Shown here one piece after another: positions 10,296-19,066 of a stretch of 64,000 nt of DNA (position 1 is the stretch's first letter; every line of letters starts with the position of its first letter). The DNA is taken from positions 240,689-304,688 of the forward strand of contig MPMG01000002.1 in NCBI GenBank assembly GCA_002238485.1, given 5' to 3'. A program made the translations under genes and the position numbers. Below the pieces are notes generated by a model that was not told the origin of the DNA, did no database searches, and was given only the letters and a program-made list of their open reading frames with translations. The stretch comes from Chloroflexi bacterium bin20 (GTDB lineage: Bacteria; Chloroflexota; Anaerolineae; Aggregatilineales; Phototrophicaceae).

Positions 10296-11945
10296 TCAGG
10301 GGCTGTAACTGGAAGGCGGCGTGGCGTGATGCAGAAGCACATCAATGGTCAGCGCCAATGCCGCGCTGCTGACGGCTTTGTGCAGCGATGCTTCGACAAC
10401 CGAAGCCACATCGACAATGCCCGCCGACAGCATATCGACTGCCTCGCCGCTGCGCGCATCAATGCCCGTGCCAGGCGCTTCGCCATCCAAACGGGCGACA
10501 GTCGCGCCATCATAGCCGGCGTTGCTGCAAATCGTCCGCAATGGCATCTCCAGCGCCCGCAGCAGGATGCGCCGCGCCGCGCGAGATTCGAAGTCGCCGG
10601 TCGGCTGATCGCGCAGGGCATCGCGAATCGCCCAGAGCGCCGCGCCGCCACCGGGCACGACGCCATCGCGCAGCGCCTGCCGCAGCGATTTGGCGGTCTC
10701 TTTTGCCAGGGCGATGCGCGCATCCATCCGCGCCGGCAGCCCATCGCCGATGCGCAGAATGGCCACACCACCGAGGATCTTGCCCACACGCGCCCGCAGG
10801 ACAGACTCGCTGTCTTTGCCACGCGCATAGTCCAACTGCTCCAGCAGATCGGCCAGGTGCTCGGTCAATTCCTGCTGGTTGTCGCGGTCGGATACCAGCC
10901 CGAAGAGGTTGCGTTCGACCCAGACTTGCTTGGCGCTGCCCAGCCGAGCCGTCTTCATGCCGCGCAATGTGTCGCCAGCCGCTTTGTACAAGGGTGTCGC
11001 GCCGCTGATGACCGCCATGTCCATGAGGTGCGCATGTTGATGCTGGGGGGTTTCGCCCGGCGTCTTGACCGCCACCACGCGGAATTGTTCGGGCTTTTTG
11101 TTGGCGAGGATGAAATTGATGACCGGCTCACTGAACTTGCCGCCGACCAACAGCAAATTCTTTGCGCCGGCTTGCATCAACGCGGCGAAGAGCGTCGCGA
11201 CCTCGTCCAGCGATTCGATATCCAGGTCGCTGAGCATGATGGCGCTGTCATTCATGACCATGCGGTCGGGTTCTTTGCCGCCACGCAGCATAGCTCGGGA
11301 TACCGCGCCACGATTCCAGTACATGCCGCGCATATAGTCGTGGGCGATCTCGCGCCGATGACCGCGCCGCACATCCAGCTGCCCATATTCGCCGATGAAG
11401 TCGAAGATTTCGCCCAGCCGCTCCGCCAGTTCTCGGTCCTGGCAGATGCTATGCGCCAGCTGTGCCAGTTTGTCTCGACCTTCGATTGCGGTCATTTGCT
11501 GCCGCAACGCGTTCAGGGCGAGTTCCAGTTGCCGATTCAACTCGCCCCGCAAACGCATGGCATCCGCGCCAGCGACAATGACGCGCAGACCATCGCTGAC
11601 GATTGTCTGGAAGAGCAGCGCCGCTGTCGCCGTGCCATCGCCCAGCTCGTCATAGAGCTGCCAGAGCATGCCGCGAAACAGCATCGCGCCCATGTCTTCA
11701 TCACGGTCGGGCAGGTCGGTGATGCGCCGCGCGATCAGTCCGCCTTTGTCCAGCAGCTCTGGCGGCTTTTCGGCGTCTGCCAGGTCAAAAGCTATCGAAC
11801 GCGGAATGGGGCCGAGAGTGGGGCGGATCGCATCGGCGATCAGATTGATGCCGCGCAGCAGCGCCAACGATGCGTCGGGTTGGAAGACCAGCCGGTCTGC
11901 CTTCTCCCCGACCCGACGGGGGGACTGAGGGGGGTCTACGCTCAA
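10296..11945 (-). CDS. Divergent Cpn60/TCP-1 family chaperonin-like protein
   Basis: Up to 549 residues. GroEL-like equatorial and intermediate domains are evident: LRGINLIADAIRPTLGP, nucleotide loop GDGTAT (GroEL GDGTTT), and RDGVVPGGGAAL. A gap-free alignment by eye places glutamate where GroEL has the hydrolytic Asp398, while Asp52 and Asp87 equivalents are kept. The C-terminal GGM tail is absent. No groES is nearby. The track's start is a TTG overlapping the upstream permease stop; the first codons run through a family A repeat. A CTG at about 11891 with GGAGAAGG upstream is an alternative. It probably handles specialised clients rather than being the housekeeping chaperonin. Confidence 0.8.
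   Translation of the reverse strand: MSVDPPQSPRRVGEKADRLVFQPDASLALLRGINLIADAIRPTLGPIPRSIAFDLADAEKPPELLDKGGLIARRITDLPDRDEDMGAMLFRGMLWQLYDELGDGTATAALLFQTIVSDGLRVIVAGADAMRLRGELNRQLELALNALRQQMTAIEGRDKLAQLAHSICQDRELAERLGEIFDFIGEYGQLDVRRGHRREIAHDYMRGMYWNRGAVSRAMLRGGKEPDRMVMNDSAIMLSDLDIESLDEVATLFAALMQAGAKNLLLVGGKFSEPVINFILANKKPEQFRVVAVKTPGETPQHQHAHLMDMAVISGATPLYKAAGDTLRGMKTARLGSAKQVWVERNLFGLVSDRDNQQELTEHLADLLEQLDYARGKDSESVLRARVGKILGGVAILRIGDGLPARMDARIALAKETAKSLRQALRDGVVPGGGAALWAIRDALRDQPTGDFESRAARRILLRALEMPLRTICSNAGYDGATVARLDGEAPGTGIDARSGEAVDMLSAGIVDVASVVEASLHKAVSSAALALTIDVLLHHATPPSSYSP
11903..11936. repeat. Dispersed palindromic repeat family A, copy at the chaperonin start
   Basis: CCCCGACCCGACGGGG followed by GGACTGAGGGGGG matches family A (core CCCCCCGACTTTTCGGGGGG). 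It overlaps the first codons of the chaperonin-like ORF as annotated by the track. Confidence 0.65.
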
Positions 11946-12811
11946 CCGCGGATCGCCCCTTGAGTCAAACCAGCGATGATCTGTCGCTGCATCAGCACAA
12001 AGACGATCAAAATCGGCAGGGTGCTCAGGAAAGACGCCGCCATGATTGCGCCAATCTCCACATCGTAGGGGCCATCCATGGTAGCGATGCCGATGCTAAG
12101 CAGGTACTTTGTGTCATCGTGCAGCACGACCAGGGGCCACAAGAAGTCGTTCCAGGTATTCACGAATGTCAAAATCGCCACCACGCCCAGCGCTGGCCGC
12201 ACCAACGGGATGATGATGCGATGGAAAATGCCGATCTCCGATGCGCCGTCGATGCGTGCCGCGTCCATCAATTCGTCGGGCACGGCTTCAATATACTGGC
12301 GCATCAGAAAGATATTGAAGGCGCCGACAATGCCCGGAATGATGACCGCCCAATAGGTATCGATCCAGCCGAAATCACGCATGAGCAGAAAGAGCGGGAT
12401 GAGGATCACATGGAAGGGCAAGGTCAGCGTCGCCAGCACCAGGAAGAAACAAAAGCGCTTGAAACGAAACTCGTATTTGGCGAATGCCGCCCCGGCCAGC
12501 GCCGCGAAGTAGACGCCCAGGACGGTGCGAATGCCTGCCGTGAAGATGGTGTTTCCATACCAGATTATGAAGTTCGTATCGTTGAAGAGCTTGACATAAT
12601 TATGTCCATGCCATTCGCGCGGCATGATCGTCACCGGCAAAGAATACAGCTCGCCCTGCTGACGAAAACTGGCGGTGATCATATAGATGAAAGGGATGGC
12701 GCTCACCAGCACGCCAAACAACACGGCCGTGTTCATAAACATCAGGTTGGGGCGGCTGCCGGCCAGCGGTCCGCCACGTTTGCCTTTCCGCATCGCGCTC
12801 ACACTTTCCAA
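11942..12811 (-). CDS. Carbohydrate ABC transporter permease, MalG/UgpE-like
   Basis: 289 residues with about six membrane spans. It has the binding-protein-dependent permease EAA-type loop (PDELMDAARIDGASEIGIFH) that contacts the ATPase, and ends with the GLTQGAIRG tail typical of MalG-type subunits. It overlaps the upstream permease gene by 13 nt and forms an importer with 12799-13767 and the binding protein at 13849. No ATPase gene is present in the operon, as is common for CUT1 importers that share one ATPase. Confidence 0.93.
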   Translation of the reverse strand: MESVSAMRKGKRGGPLAGSRPNLMFMNTAVLFGVLVSAIPFIYMITASFRQQGELYSLPVTIMPREWHGHNYVKLFNDTNFIIWYGNTIFTAGIRTVLGVYFAALAGAAFAKYEFRFKRFCFFLVLATLTLPFHVILIPLFLLMRDFGWIDTYWAVIIPGIVGAFNIFLMRQYIEAVPDELMDAARIDGASEIGIFHRIIIPLVRPALGVVAILTFVNTWNDFLWPLVVLHDDTKYLLSIGIATMDGPYDVEIGAIMAASFLSTLPILIVFVLMQRQIIAGLTQGAIRG

Positions 12812-13767
12812 AACCGAAATAGCAGCAACTGGACGCCCGTGACCAGCAGGATGATCACGGTAAGCACATAACCGATTGCGGACGCATAACCCATGCGGAA
12901 GTTGTCAAAGCCCATGAAGAAGAGATACATCAGCGGGAACAGCCCCGAGTCTTGCGGTCCCGCGCCGCTATCAAAGAGCAGATAGGGCTGGGTGAAAAGA
13001 CTGAACGAGCCGATCAAGCCGGTGATGATGACGAAGACAAAGACCGGTCGCAAGAAGGGAATGGTGATATGCCAAAAGACACGCAGTGTGCCCGCGCCAT
13101 CGATGCGCGCCGCTTCTTTCAAGTCGTCCGGCACATTCTGCAAGCCCGCTAAGAAGAATAGCGAGTTATAACCCACCCAGGTCCACAAGCCCAGAATGAT
13201 CAGCGCCGGCATCACGAAGTCTTTATCTTTGATCCAGCCGATGCTTTCCAGGCCAAACAGGCCGATCACGGCATTCAACAAGCCATAGCGCTCATCAAAG
13301 ACCAGCGTGAAGATCCAGGCGACGACAATGGCCGAGGTGATATAAGGCGCAAAGAAGGCTAATCGTGCCAGAGTCTTGAAGCGAACATGTGGCGCATTCA
13401 TCAGCAGCGCCACGCCCAGGGCCAGCGGCATCTGGATTAGCACCGTGCCCGCGGCGAACTCCGCGCCATTGATGATGGCCGTGCGAAAGCGCTTGTCTTT
13501 GGTCAGCAGGCGCTCATAATTATCCAGCCCCTTGTATTCCAACACCACGCCGCCGCCTTCTTCCGGGCTATAAAAGCCGCGCACACGTTGAAAACTGAGG
13601 AAGAAAGCCGCGCCGGCCGGATAGACCGTGAAGATCAAAAAAGACAGCAGAAAAGGCGATAGAAAAATATAGGGGATGACCTTGCGCTGGTTGCGCGACC
13701 ACCAACCCGAAACGGGCCAGCCTTTTGCTCGCTTGTTTACGGTCATGGCACTGGCAGACACGACCAT
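12799..13767 (-). CDS. Carbohydrate ABC transporter permease, MalF/UgpA-like
   Basis: 322 residues in the track; an in-frame ATG at 13746 (protein MTVNKRAKG...) is an alternative start. Six or so membrane spans, with the EAA-type loop PDDLKEAARIDGAGTLRVFW. It is the partner of the MalG-like subunit, which it overlaps. It follows the binding-protein gene by 81 nt, a gap that holds a 9-bp stem-loop. Confidence 0.93.
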   Translation of the reverse strand: MVVSASAMTVNKRAKGWPVSGWWSRNQRKVIPYIFLSPFLLSFLIFTVYPAGAAFFLSFQRVRGFYSPEEGGGVVLEYKGLDNYERLLTKDKRFRTAIINGAEFAAGTVLIQMPLALGVALLMNAPHVRFKTLARLAFFAPYITSAIVVAWIFTLVFDERYGLLNAVIGLFGLESIGWIKDKDFVMPALIILGLWTWVGYNSLFFLAGLQNVPDDLKEAARIDGAGTLRVFWHITIPFLRPVFVFVIITGLIGSFSLFTQPYLLFDSGAGPQDSGLFPLMYLFFMGFDNFRMGYASAIGYVLTVIILLVTGVQLLLFRFWKV

Positions 13768-13793
13768 CGCTCCATGGATTGCGCGCTACGCCA

Positions 13794-13823
13794 AATCCCT
13801 CCCCCATAAGCGAAGGAGGGATT
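13794..13823 (-). other. Stem-loop between binding-protein and permease genes (importer 1)
   Basis: AATCCCTCC (13794-13802) and GGAGGGATT (13815-13823) are perfect complements with a 12-nt loop. There is no following T-run, so it looks like an mRNA-stabilising or attenuating hairpin downstream of the binding-protein gene rather than a full terminator. Confidence 0.6.
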
Positions 13824-13848
13824 GCTTGCATCTGGCGCAGGGATACAC

Positions 13849-15144
13849 CTATTTGTTGAACTCGAACTCGTCGATAGCTTCCTGGATAGCTGCTTCTGGG
13901 TCTGCTCCATCGAGCATGACCGGCTGCACGATCAGGCGGTTGACGGCGTCCACGAAGAGCGTCCAATAGGGGCTGACATTGACCTCGGCCATAGCGGAAG
14001 CGGCTTCGGCGATGAACTCGCCCGGCTTCTGCCCGCTGAAGTAGTCATCGGTGCGCAGCAGTTCTTCGGCATCCCAGACCGGCTTGTAGGACGGGAAGAG
14101 GTTCATGCGGCGGAAAGCCAGCAGCGAGCCTTCGGCGGTGAGGTTGCAGACGCGGATGAATTCCCAGGCTGCTTCTTTGTTTTCGGACGCGGCGGTGATG
14201 CCCATGCCGGTGCCGCCACGGGGGACAGTCGCAAAGCCGCCATCGCCCCACATGGGCAGCGGACGCATCTTCCACAAGCCTGCCAGATCGGGGGCGTTCT
14301 GCTTCATAAAGCCTTGATACCAAGGCGCGCCCCAGACGGTGATGTAGGCAGCTTCGTTCATGAGCGCATATTGGGCATCGCCTGTGCCTTGCTCAATGTA
14401 GACGCCGCTGTCCAGTTGCGCCTTCTGCCAGTTCAAAATGTCGATCGCCAACTGGCTCTGCACTTGCACATTGTCTTCGGCATCGAAGAACTCGCCGCCA
14501 GCCTGATGGAACTGGACATAAAAATCTGCCCAGCTTTGTGTAGCGAGCGGGAAGAGACCATGCCCGGCATCCATCGCGCCGCCGCCCAGCATGTTGACGA
14601 ATTCGTCCCAGGTCGCGGGCGCTTCGGCATCCATGCCCAGCTCGTCAAATATGTCGTGGCGATAATAGAGCAGCACGGGGTTGACCTCGTTGCCGACTCC
14701 ATAGATGTTGCCGCGCACAGTCCAGGGCTTGGTCGCGGACGGGATGGACAGGTCTTCCAGTTGCTCGCCGATGTGGTCGTTGAGCGGGGCATAGGGCTCG
14801 CTGCCGGCATCGCGCACGAACTGGCCCATAGCCGAGATTTCGATATCGACCATATCGGGGATGCCCGCGCCAGCCACGAAGGCCGCTTGCAGCTTGGGCC
14901 ACAGGTCGGCGTAGGGCGTCAGCGACAGGTCGACATTGACATTGGGGTGCATGTCGGTCCATAGCTCTTCGACCAGGTTCTGCATCCACTCGTCACGATT
15001 GTTGGCGAAACCCCACAAGGAAATGGTGATCTCGTCATCCTGGGCGCGCACCAAGCCGACGGGCAATGCCGCAAAGCCGCTGGCGGCCAGCGCTGTCGAA
15101 GCCGCTTTCAAAAAGTCGCGGCGCGAAAGTTTCTTGTCAGACAT
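13849..15144 (-). CDS. Extracellular sugar-binding protein (family 1), Tat-type signal
   Basis: 431 residues. The N-terminus has a twin-arginine motif (SRRDFLK, residues 7-13) followed by an alanine-rich hydrophobic stretch, so export by the Tat route is likely. The rest matches the MalE/UgpB-type solute-binding fold with the usual DYFSGQ-like C-terminal region. The ATG is preceded by AGAAGGAG. It delivers a sugar to the permeases just downstream. Its first ten codons, RBS and upstream region are duplicated at 16420-16534. Confidence 0.92.
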   Translation of the reverse strand: MSDKKLSRRDFLKAASTALAASGFAALPVGLVRAQDDEITISLWGFANNRDEWMQNLVEELWTDMHPNVNVDLSLTPYADLWPKLQAAFVAGAGIPDMVDIEISAMGQFVRDAGSEPYAPLNDHIGEQLEDLSIPSATKPWTVRGNIYGVGNEVNPVLLYYRHDIFDELGMDAEAPATWDEFVNMLGGGAMDAGHGLFPLATQSWADFYVQFHQAGGEFFDAEDNVQVQSQLAIDILNWQKAQLDSGVYIEQGTGDAQYALMNEAAYITVWGAPWYQGFMKQNAPDLAGLWKMRPLPMWGDGGFATVPRGGTGMGITAASENKEAAWEFIRVCNLTAEGSLLAFRRMNLFPSYKPVWDAEELLRTDDYFSGQKPGEFIAEAASAMAEVNVSPYWTLFVDAVNRLIVQPVMLDGADPEAAIQEAIDEFEFNK

Positions 15145-15228
15145 AGTTGGCTCCTTCTACTTGTACTGCCTGCGAATAGATAGAGTGCACACAGCAAGCA
15201 TAGCCCATAGCGGCGCGATGCGCAAATG
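15114..15228. repeat. 115-bp direct repeat, copy 1 (5' end and leader of the binding-protein gene)
   Basis: Matches 16420-16534 base for base at an offset of 1306 nt with three mismatches by my count. It covers about the first ten codons of the binding protein, its RBS and about 84 bases upstream of the start codon. Confidence 0.95.
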
Positions 15229-15362
15229 GATATGCCGGACATGGGTCTGTCGTCAACAAATTGGCAACCTCCAGGGCAATCGTCGTAGGGATTGTCATTC
15301 CAACGGGCAGAGCGAGGGGCTTGTCACGGGCGGATCTGTCCCGCCCCGTTGCATCTGCGCTT

Positions 15363-15827
15363 TCAGGAGTCGAATAGCGGCTGCACGGGAGTCATGCCGC
15401 CACTGCCGATGTCCGCGTATTGCCGCGAGCCAAGCTGGAACAGCAAAATCATCGTATACATCAGATGACGGGGCGAGTTCCACAAGGAGAGGCAGTCTTC
15501 ATAAGCCTTTGCCAATAGCGGCAGCGTTTCATTGATGGCGGGAAGGTCTATCGTGGCAGCCAGGGCGTCCACATTTACCGGTCCAACACGAACGCGACGC
15601 TCCGCCACCTGTCTGGCAGCATCGACACTCTGGATGTACAGAGCGAAAGCGGCTTGATCGGATATGTCAGACGTTGCCGCTGCCAGCAAGCAAACACAGC
15701 GCTGCGCAACAGGTGTCAGCAACTCAAGCGCTTCATCGGCATGGGGGATGGGCAGCTTTCCGTCCGCTCCTGATTCCAAAGGCAACCGACTCTCTTCATA
15801 GCCGTGTGGCAGGTTCGGGATTGTCAT
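15363..15827 (-). CDS. Hypothetical protein in the duplicated-flank segment
   Basis: 154 residues, ATG start with a weak AGAGAAA upstream. Mostly helical in character, no signal peptide or membrane span, no motif I recognise. It lies between the two copies of the 115-bp repeat together with the ORF at 15876-16409 on the same strand. The amino-acid composition looks like a genuine soluble protein. Confidence 0.5.
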   Translation of the reverse strand: MTIPNLPHGYEESRLPLESGADGKLPIPHADEALELLTPVAQRCVCLLAAATSDISDQAAFALYIQSVDAARQVAERRVRVGPVNVDALAATIDLPAINETLPLLAKAYEDCLSLWNSPRHLMYTMILLFQLGSRQYADIGSGGMTPVQPLFDS

Positions 15828-15875
15828 GGTCGCGTTTTCTCTAAAGCAATGTGGCCGCTGCGCGTGCAGCAGACT

Positions 15876-16409
15876 TTAAGTACAAAACGACACATATTTC
15901 CATCGTGGCGCAGTACCCTGCAGAACAAACCGCCAAGGCCAATGTCCTTGCATTTGATCGCTGTGCCAAAAGAAACAGAGCGAGGTCGGACAATAGTGAC
16001 TCAAGGTTTGTCCTCGTGATCTGCTAGGTTGAAACTCGTGATGCACATTGAGACTTCCTTGTCCCATACCACCGAATAGAGTAACCCGCCGGTCAATTTG
16101 ACACCATTGATACCATTCATCGCGATGCCATTGCTGTGATGTCTGGGAAGAGTTCACGCCGCTCTGGGCGTATTGGATTGCTTGTGTGATCTGTGCCTCA
16201 GGAATCCCGACTCTACGCAATTGATCAATTGCGTCCGCGTCCCTATTCGCAAGACTTTCTCCACTTACAATACCCACACTGCTGTCAGACGAGTCGGCCG
16301 GCGAACTACCAGTTGGAGAAGTCTGACCTTTCACGATGCCCGAAATGGCGCTTACAACGACAACGACTATCAAGAATGTTGCTATGCGATAACCTCTCAC
16401 TACGCACAA
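15876..16409 (-). CDS. Hypothetical exported protein, possibly 5'-truncated
   Basis: 177 residues with no ATG near its start; the track begins at TTG (16409) and a GTG lies at 16400. The N-terminus is a hydrophobic signal or anchor (ATFLIVVVVVSAISGIV), then a serine-rich stretch and a short helical region (DQLRRVGIPEAQITQAIQYA). The C-terminal half, rich in H, W, C and Q, looks unlike normal coding sequence and may be out of frame. The ORF starts 11 nt from the end of repeat copy 2, so the duplication event may have removed the original start. Confidence 0.35.
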   Translation of the reverse strand: MCVVRGYRIATFLIVVVVVSAISGIVKGQTSPTGSSPADSSDSSVGIVSGESLANRDADAIDQLRRVGIPEAQITQAIQYAQSGVNSSQTSQQWHRDEWYQWCQIDRRVTLFGGMGQGSLNVHHEFQPSRSRGQTLSHYCPTSLCFFWHSDQMQGHWPWRFVLQGTAPRWKYVSFCT

Positions 16410-16419
16410 GCCTGCATCG

Positions 16420-16534
16420 AGTCGCGGCGCGAAAGTTTCTTGTCAGACATAGTTGGCTCCTTCTACTTGTACTGCCTGCGAATAGATAGAGTGCACGCAA
16501 CAGGCATAGCCCATAGCGGCGCGATGCGCAAATG
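16420..16534. repeat. 115-bp direct repeat, copy 2
   Basis: Near-identical to 15114-15228. On the minus strand it keeps the RBS and ATG (16450) but the reading frame runs only MSDKKLSRRD plus six further codons before a stop, so it encodes a decapitated Tat signal start with no protein behind it. Confidence 0.95.
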
Positions 16535-16646
16535 CAACTAGCGGAAATTTAGCCCGCAAGCTGCCAAACCGCATTTGCCTGGCATGGACGCGGAACTTGT
16601 GCTATTCCGTGTACGCGGCAAGAGCGAGGCGCAGAGGGGATAATCA

Positions 16647-17186
16647 ATGACCGTGTATTCTATCATTGAACTGCCCATGACCCGCTGGCGAGAGGCGCGC
16701 GCATTACGGCTGCATGCGCTGCAGACCGACCCCAGCGCCTTCGCATCCAGCTATGCCGATGAGCTGGCATTCGCCGATGATGTCTGGCTGGCGCGGGCGC
16801 ATTCTGCAGAGCGGCGGGCCGGCAATATGACATTCTTTGCGCAGCTTGATGGCGAGCTGACAGGCATGGCCGGCGCGAACTGGTCGCAGCGCGAAAAGAA
16901 CCAGCATGTCGCGAATGTGTATGGCGTCTATGTGCTGCCAGCGCAACGTGGCAAAGGCATCGGGGGCGCCTTGATGCAAGGCCTGCTGGATGAATTGGCG
17001 CGCATGCCGCAGATCGAAAAAGTCGGCTTGCAGGTCAACAGCGAGGAGCAGGCGGCGGTCGCGCTATACGCCAGAATGGGCTTTGCGACAGTCGGCAAGG
17101 CAATCCGCGAACTCAAAGTGGGCGGGACTTACTACGACCTGGACTACATGGAACTGCACTTCAGCAAGGCGAAGGATGAAGCATAG
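16647..17186 (+). CDS. GNAT-family N-acetyltransferase
   Basis: 179 residues. The acetyl-CoA loop is visible as VYVLPAQRGKGIGGALMQ (the R/Q-x-x-G-x-G/A motif), followed by the C-terminal VNSEEQAAVALYARMGF that packs against the pantetheine arm. ATG start; the upstream GAGGGGATAATCA offers a reasonable RBS. It is a stand-alone gene between importers 1 and 2. It acetylates an amine; substrate unknown. Confidence 0.88.
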   Translation: MTVYSIIELPMTRWREARALRLHALQTDPSAFASSYADELAFADDVWLARAHSAERRAGNMTFFAQLDGELTGMAGANWSQREKNQHVANVYGVYVLPAQRGKGIGGALMQGLLDELARMPQIEKVGLQVNSEEQAAVALYARMGFATVGKAIRELKVGGTYYDLDYMELHFSKAKDEA

Positions 17187-17203
17187 AGGGCGCAGATCTT
17201 TGC

Positions 17204-17229
17204 TGTAGGGGCGATACTTGTGTCGCCCT
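17204..17229. repeat. Dispersed palindromic repeat family B, copy at 17.2 kb
   Basis: GTAGGGGCGATACTTGTGTC followed by GCCC forms the family B inverted repeat. It sits between the convergent GNAT and permease genes, where it could also act as a bidirectional hairpin. Confidence 0.7.
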
Positions 17230-18064
17230 AAGCCTTCACCGCGCCGCTGGTCAAGCCGCTGATGAACTGGCGCATCGCCACCGCGAATACGCAAAGCAGA
17301 GGAATGGACGAAATCACATAGCCGGCGAAGAGCGTGCCCCAGTCGGTTTCGTAGGCGGACGAGAATTGCATCAAGCCCTGCGCCAAGGGCATCTTGCTCT
17401 TGTCGGTGATGGTAACCAGGGGCCAGATCAAGTCATTCCAGGTGCTGATCAACGTGGTCATCGCCACCGTGGCGATCATCGGCCGCGCCAGGGGTACGGA
17501 TACATAGGCGAAGACCTGCCATTCTGCCGCGCCATCCACATAAGCCGCATCGAAAAGCTCCTGCGGCAGCGACTCGAAATACGAGCGCATCAGCCAGGTG
17601 GACAAAACCAAACCGCCACTGACCCAGACGCTGATCAAGGCCAGGGGCGTGTTGACCATGCCCAGATCGCGCACCAGCACAAAACGCGGCGCCAGCGTCA
17701 AAACGCCCGGCACCATGATCAAGGTGATAAAGGCCAGGAATATGACCGTCTTGAAAGGGAAGCGAAAACGCGCGAAGACATAACCCGCCACCGATGCAAT
17801 AGCCGCGATCAGGCAGATGGTCGTGCCCGAATAGAGCACGCTGTTGACGATATAGCGCCAGATGATGCGAAATGCCGAGCTGTAATTGCCCAGCTGGAAA
17901 GGCAGCTCGGGCAACCAGAAGTTGTGATAAAATTGCGTGTTGGATTTCAGCGAGGTGATGACCACCAGCGCCAGCGGAAAAAAGGTCACAATCCCGAAGC
18001 AGACCAGCACCGCCTGGAAGGGCATATCGCGGTTGCCGAGGATGAAACGCAGCCGTTTGCGCAT
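17228..18064 (-). CDS. Carbohydrate ABC transporter permease, MalG-like (importer 2)
   Basis: 278 residues from the ATG at 18064 (MRKRLRFILGN...). The track's 378-residue ORF runs upstream into the neighbouring gene and is not supported. About six spans, EAA-type loop PQELFDAAYVDGAAEWQVFA, and the SGLTSGAVKA tail of MalG-type subunits. It lies 14 nt downstream of the partner permease. Confidence 0.92.
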   Translation of the reverse strand: MRKRLRFILGNRDMPFQAVLVCFGIVTFFPLALVVITSLKSNTQFYHNFWLPELPFQLGNYSSAFRIIWRYIVNSVLYSGTTICLIAAIASVAGYVFARFRFPFKTVIFLAFITLIMVPGVLTLAPRFVLVRDLGMVNTPLALISVWVSGGLVLSTWLMRSYFESLPQELFDAAYVDGAAEWQVFAYVSVPLARPMIATVAMTTLISTWNDLIWPLVTITDKSKMPLAQGLMQFSSAYETDWGTLFAGYVISSIPLLCVFAVAMRQFISGLTSGAVKA

Positions 18065-18078
18065 GTTTCGCCGCCCCC

Positions 18079-19026
18079 TTAGTCCGCCGTCGCGCCTGAG
18101 GAAACACGCAGGTTGATCACGGTCAGCGCCAGCATGCCCACGAACAACACCACACCGATCGCCGAGGCGTATCCGAATTCCAGGAAGCTGAACGCCGACT
18201 GAAAAAGCTGCAAAGCCGGCACCATGGTGCTGTAGCCCGGTCCGCCATCGGTCATGACCAGGAAGAGATCGAAGCGCTGCGTCATGAAGAGCATGGTGAG
18301 GATCATAGCCAGGGTGATCTGTCGGCGTGTCATGGGAATGTCGATGAAAAAGAGCCGCCGCCAAAAGCCCGCGCCATCAATGGACGCGCTTTCGTGCACT
18401 TCCTGCGGGATAGTCTGCAAGCCGCCCAAAATGATCAGAAATTGCAGAGTCGGCAGCCACGGGAAGCGCACAAAAGACAGCGCCCACATGGCTGTCAGCG
18501 GATCGCCCAGCCAGGCATGCGTATAGGCGCCCAAGCCCAGCAACTCCAGCCCCTCGTTGAGCAGACCGACCTGCGGATTGTAGATGAAGCGCCAGATCAG
18601 GTAATTCAAGATGGTAGGCACGACCATGGGGAAGACGAAAATGATCTTCCACCAATAGGACCAGCGGGCGCTGCGCAGGTTGATGATCATCTCGGCGGCG
18701 AAGAACGGCAGGACAGTCTGCATGACGACGCGAAAGATCACGAAGCCGACCAGATTGCTGAGCGCCACGCGGAAAGTGCGGTCGCTCAACAGGCGCTCAT
18801 AATTCTCCAGCCCGACATAGATGTGCACCTTGCCGCCATTCCAGATGTAGAGCGAATTGTAGAGCGCGCTGAAAGCCGGCAGCCACTCAAATAGCAGCAG
18901 CAGCGTCACCGGGACGAGCAGCGCCAGGTAGAGCCATTTTGCCCGCCAGATGCGCGCTGGCAGCGGACCGCGGCTGAGGCGCAGGCTGTGGCTGGAACTG
19001 CCTGAGGCGGCTTGTCGCGAGAACAT
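18079..19026 (-). CDS. Carbohydrate ABC transporter permease, MalF-like (importer 2)
   Basis: 315 residues, ATG start. Six or more membrane spans; EAA-type loop PQEVHESASIDGAGFWRRLF. It pairs with 17228-18064. It is separated from the binding-protein gene by 182 nt holding a large hairpin and a GC-rich repeat. Confidence 0.92.
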   Translation of the reverse strand: MFSRQAASGSSSHSLRLSRGPLPARIWRAKWLYLALLVPVTLLLLFEWLPAFSALYNSLYIWNGGKVHIYVGLENYERLLSDRTFRVALSNLVGFVIFRVVMQTVLPFFAAEMIINLRSARWSYWWKIIFVFPMVVPTILNYLIWRFIYNPQVGLLNEGLELLGLGAYTHAWLGDPLTAMWALSFVRFPWLPTLQFLIILGGLQTIPQEVHESASIDGAGFWRRLFFIDIPMTRRQITLAMILTMLFMTQRFDLFLVMTDGGPGYSTMVPALQLFQSAFSFLEFGYASAIGVVLFVGMLALTVINLRVSSGATAD

Positions 19027-19066
19027 CGTGATACGCCCTTCGTCCTCCGGCCCCGTCTCCCCACAT

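Noticed and set aside
10326-11963. 545-residue plus-strand ORF
   Set aside because: Mirror image of the chaperonin-like gene; no domain features.
15804-16019. 71-residue plus-strand ORF in the duplicated-flank segment
   Set aside because: No RBS or recognisable features; overlaps the minus-strand ORFs and looks no better than chance.
15114-16534. Possible CRISPR or transposon ends
   Set aside because: Only two copies, 115 bp long and 1.3 kb apart, containing a gene start; no spacers, cas genes, terminal inverted repeats or transposase.
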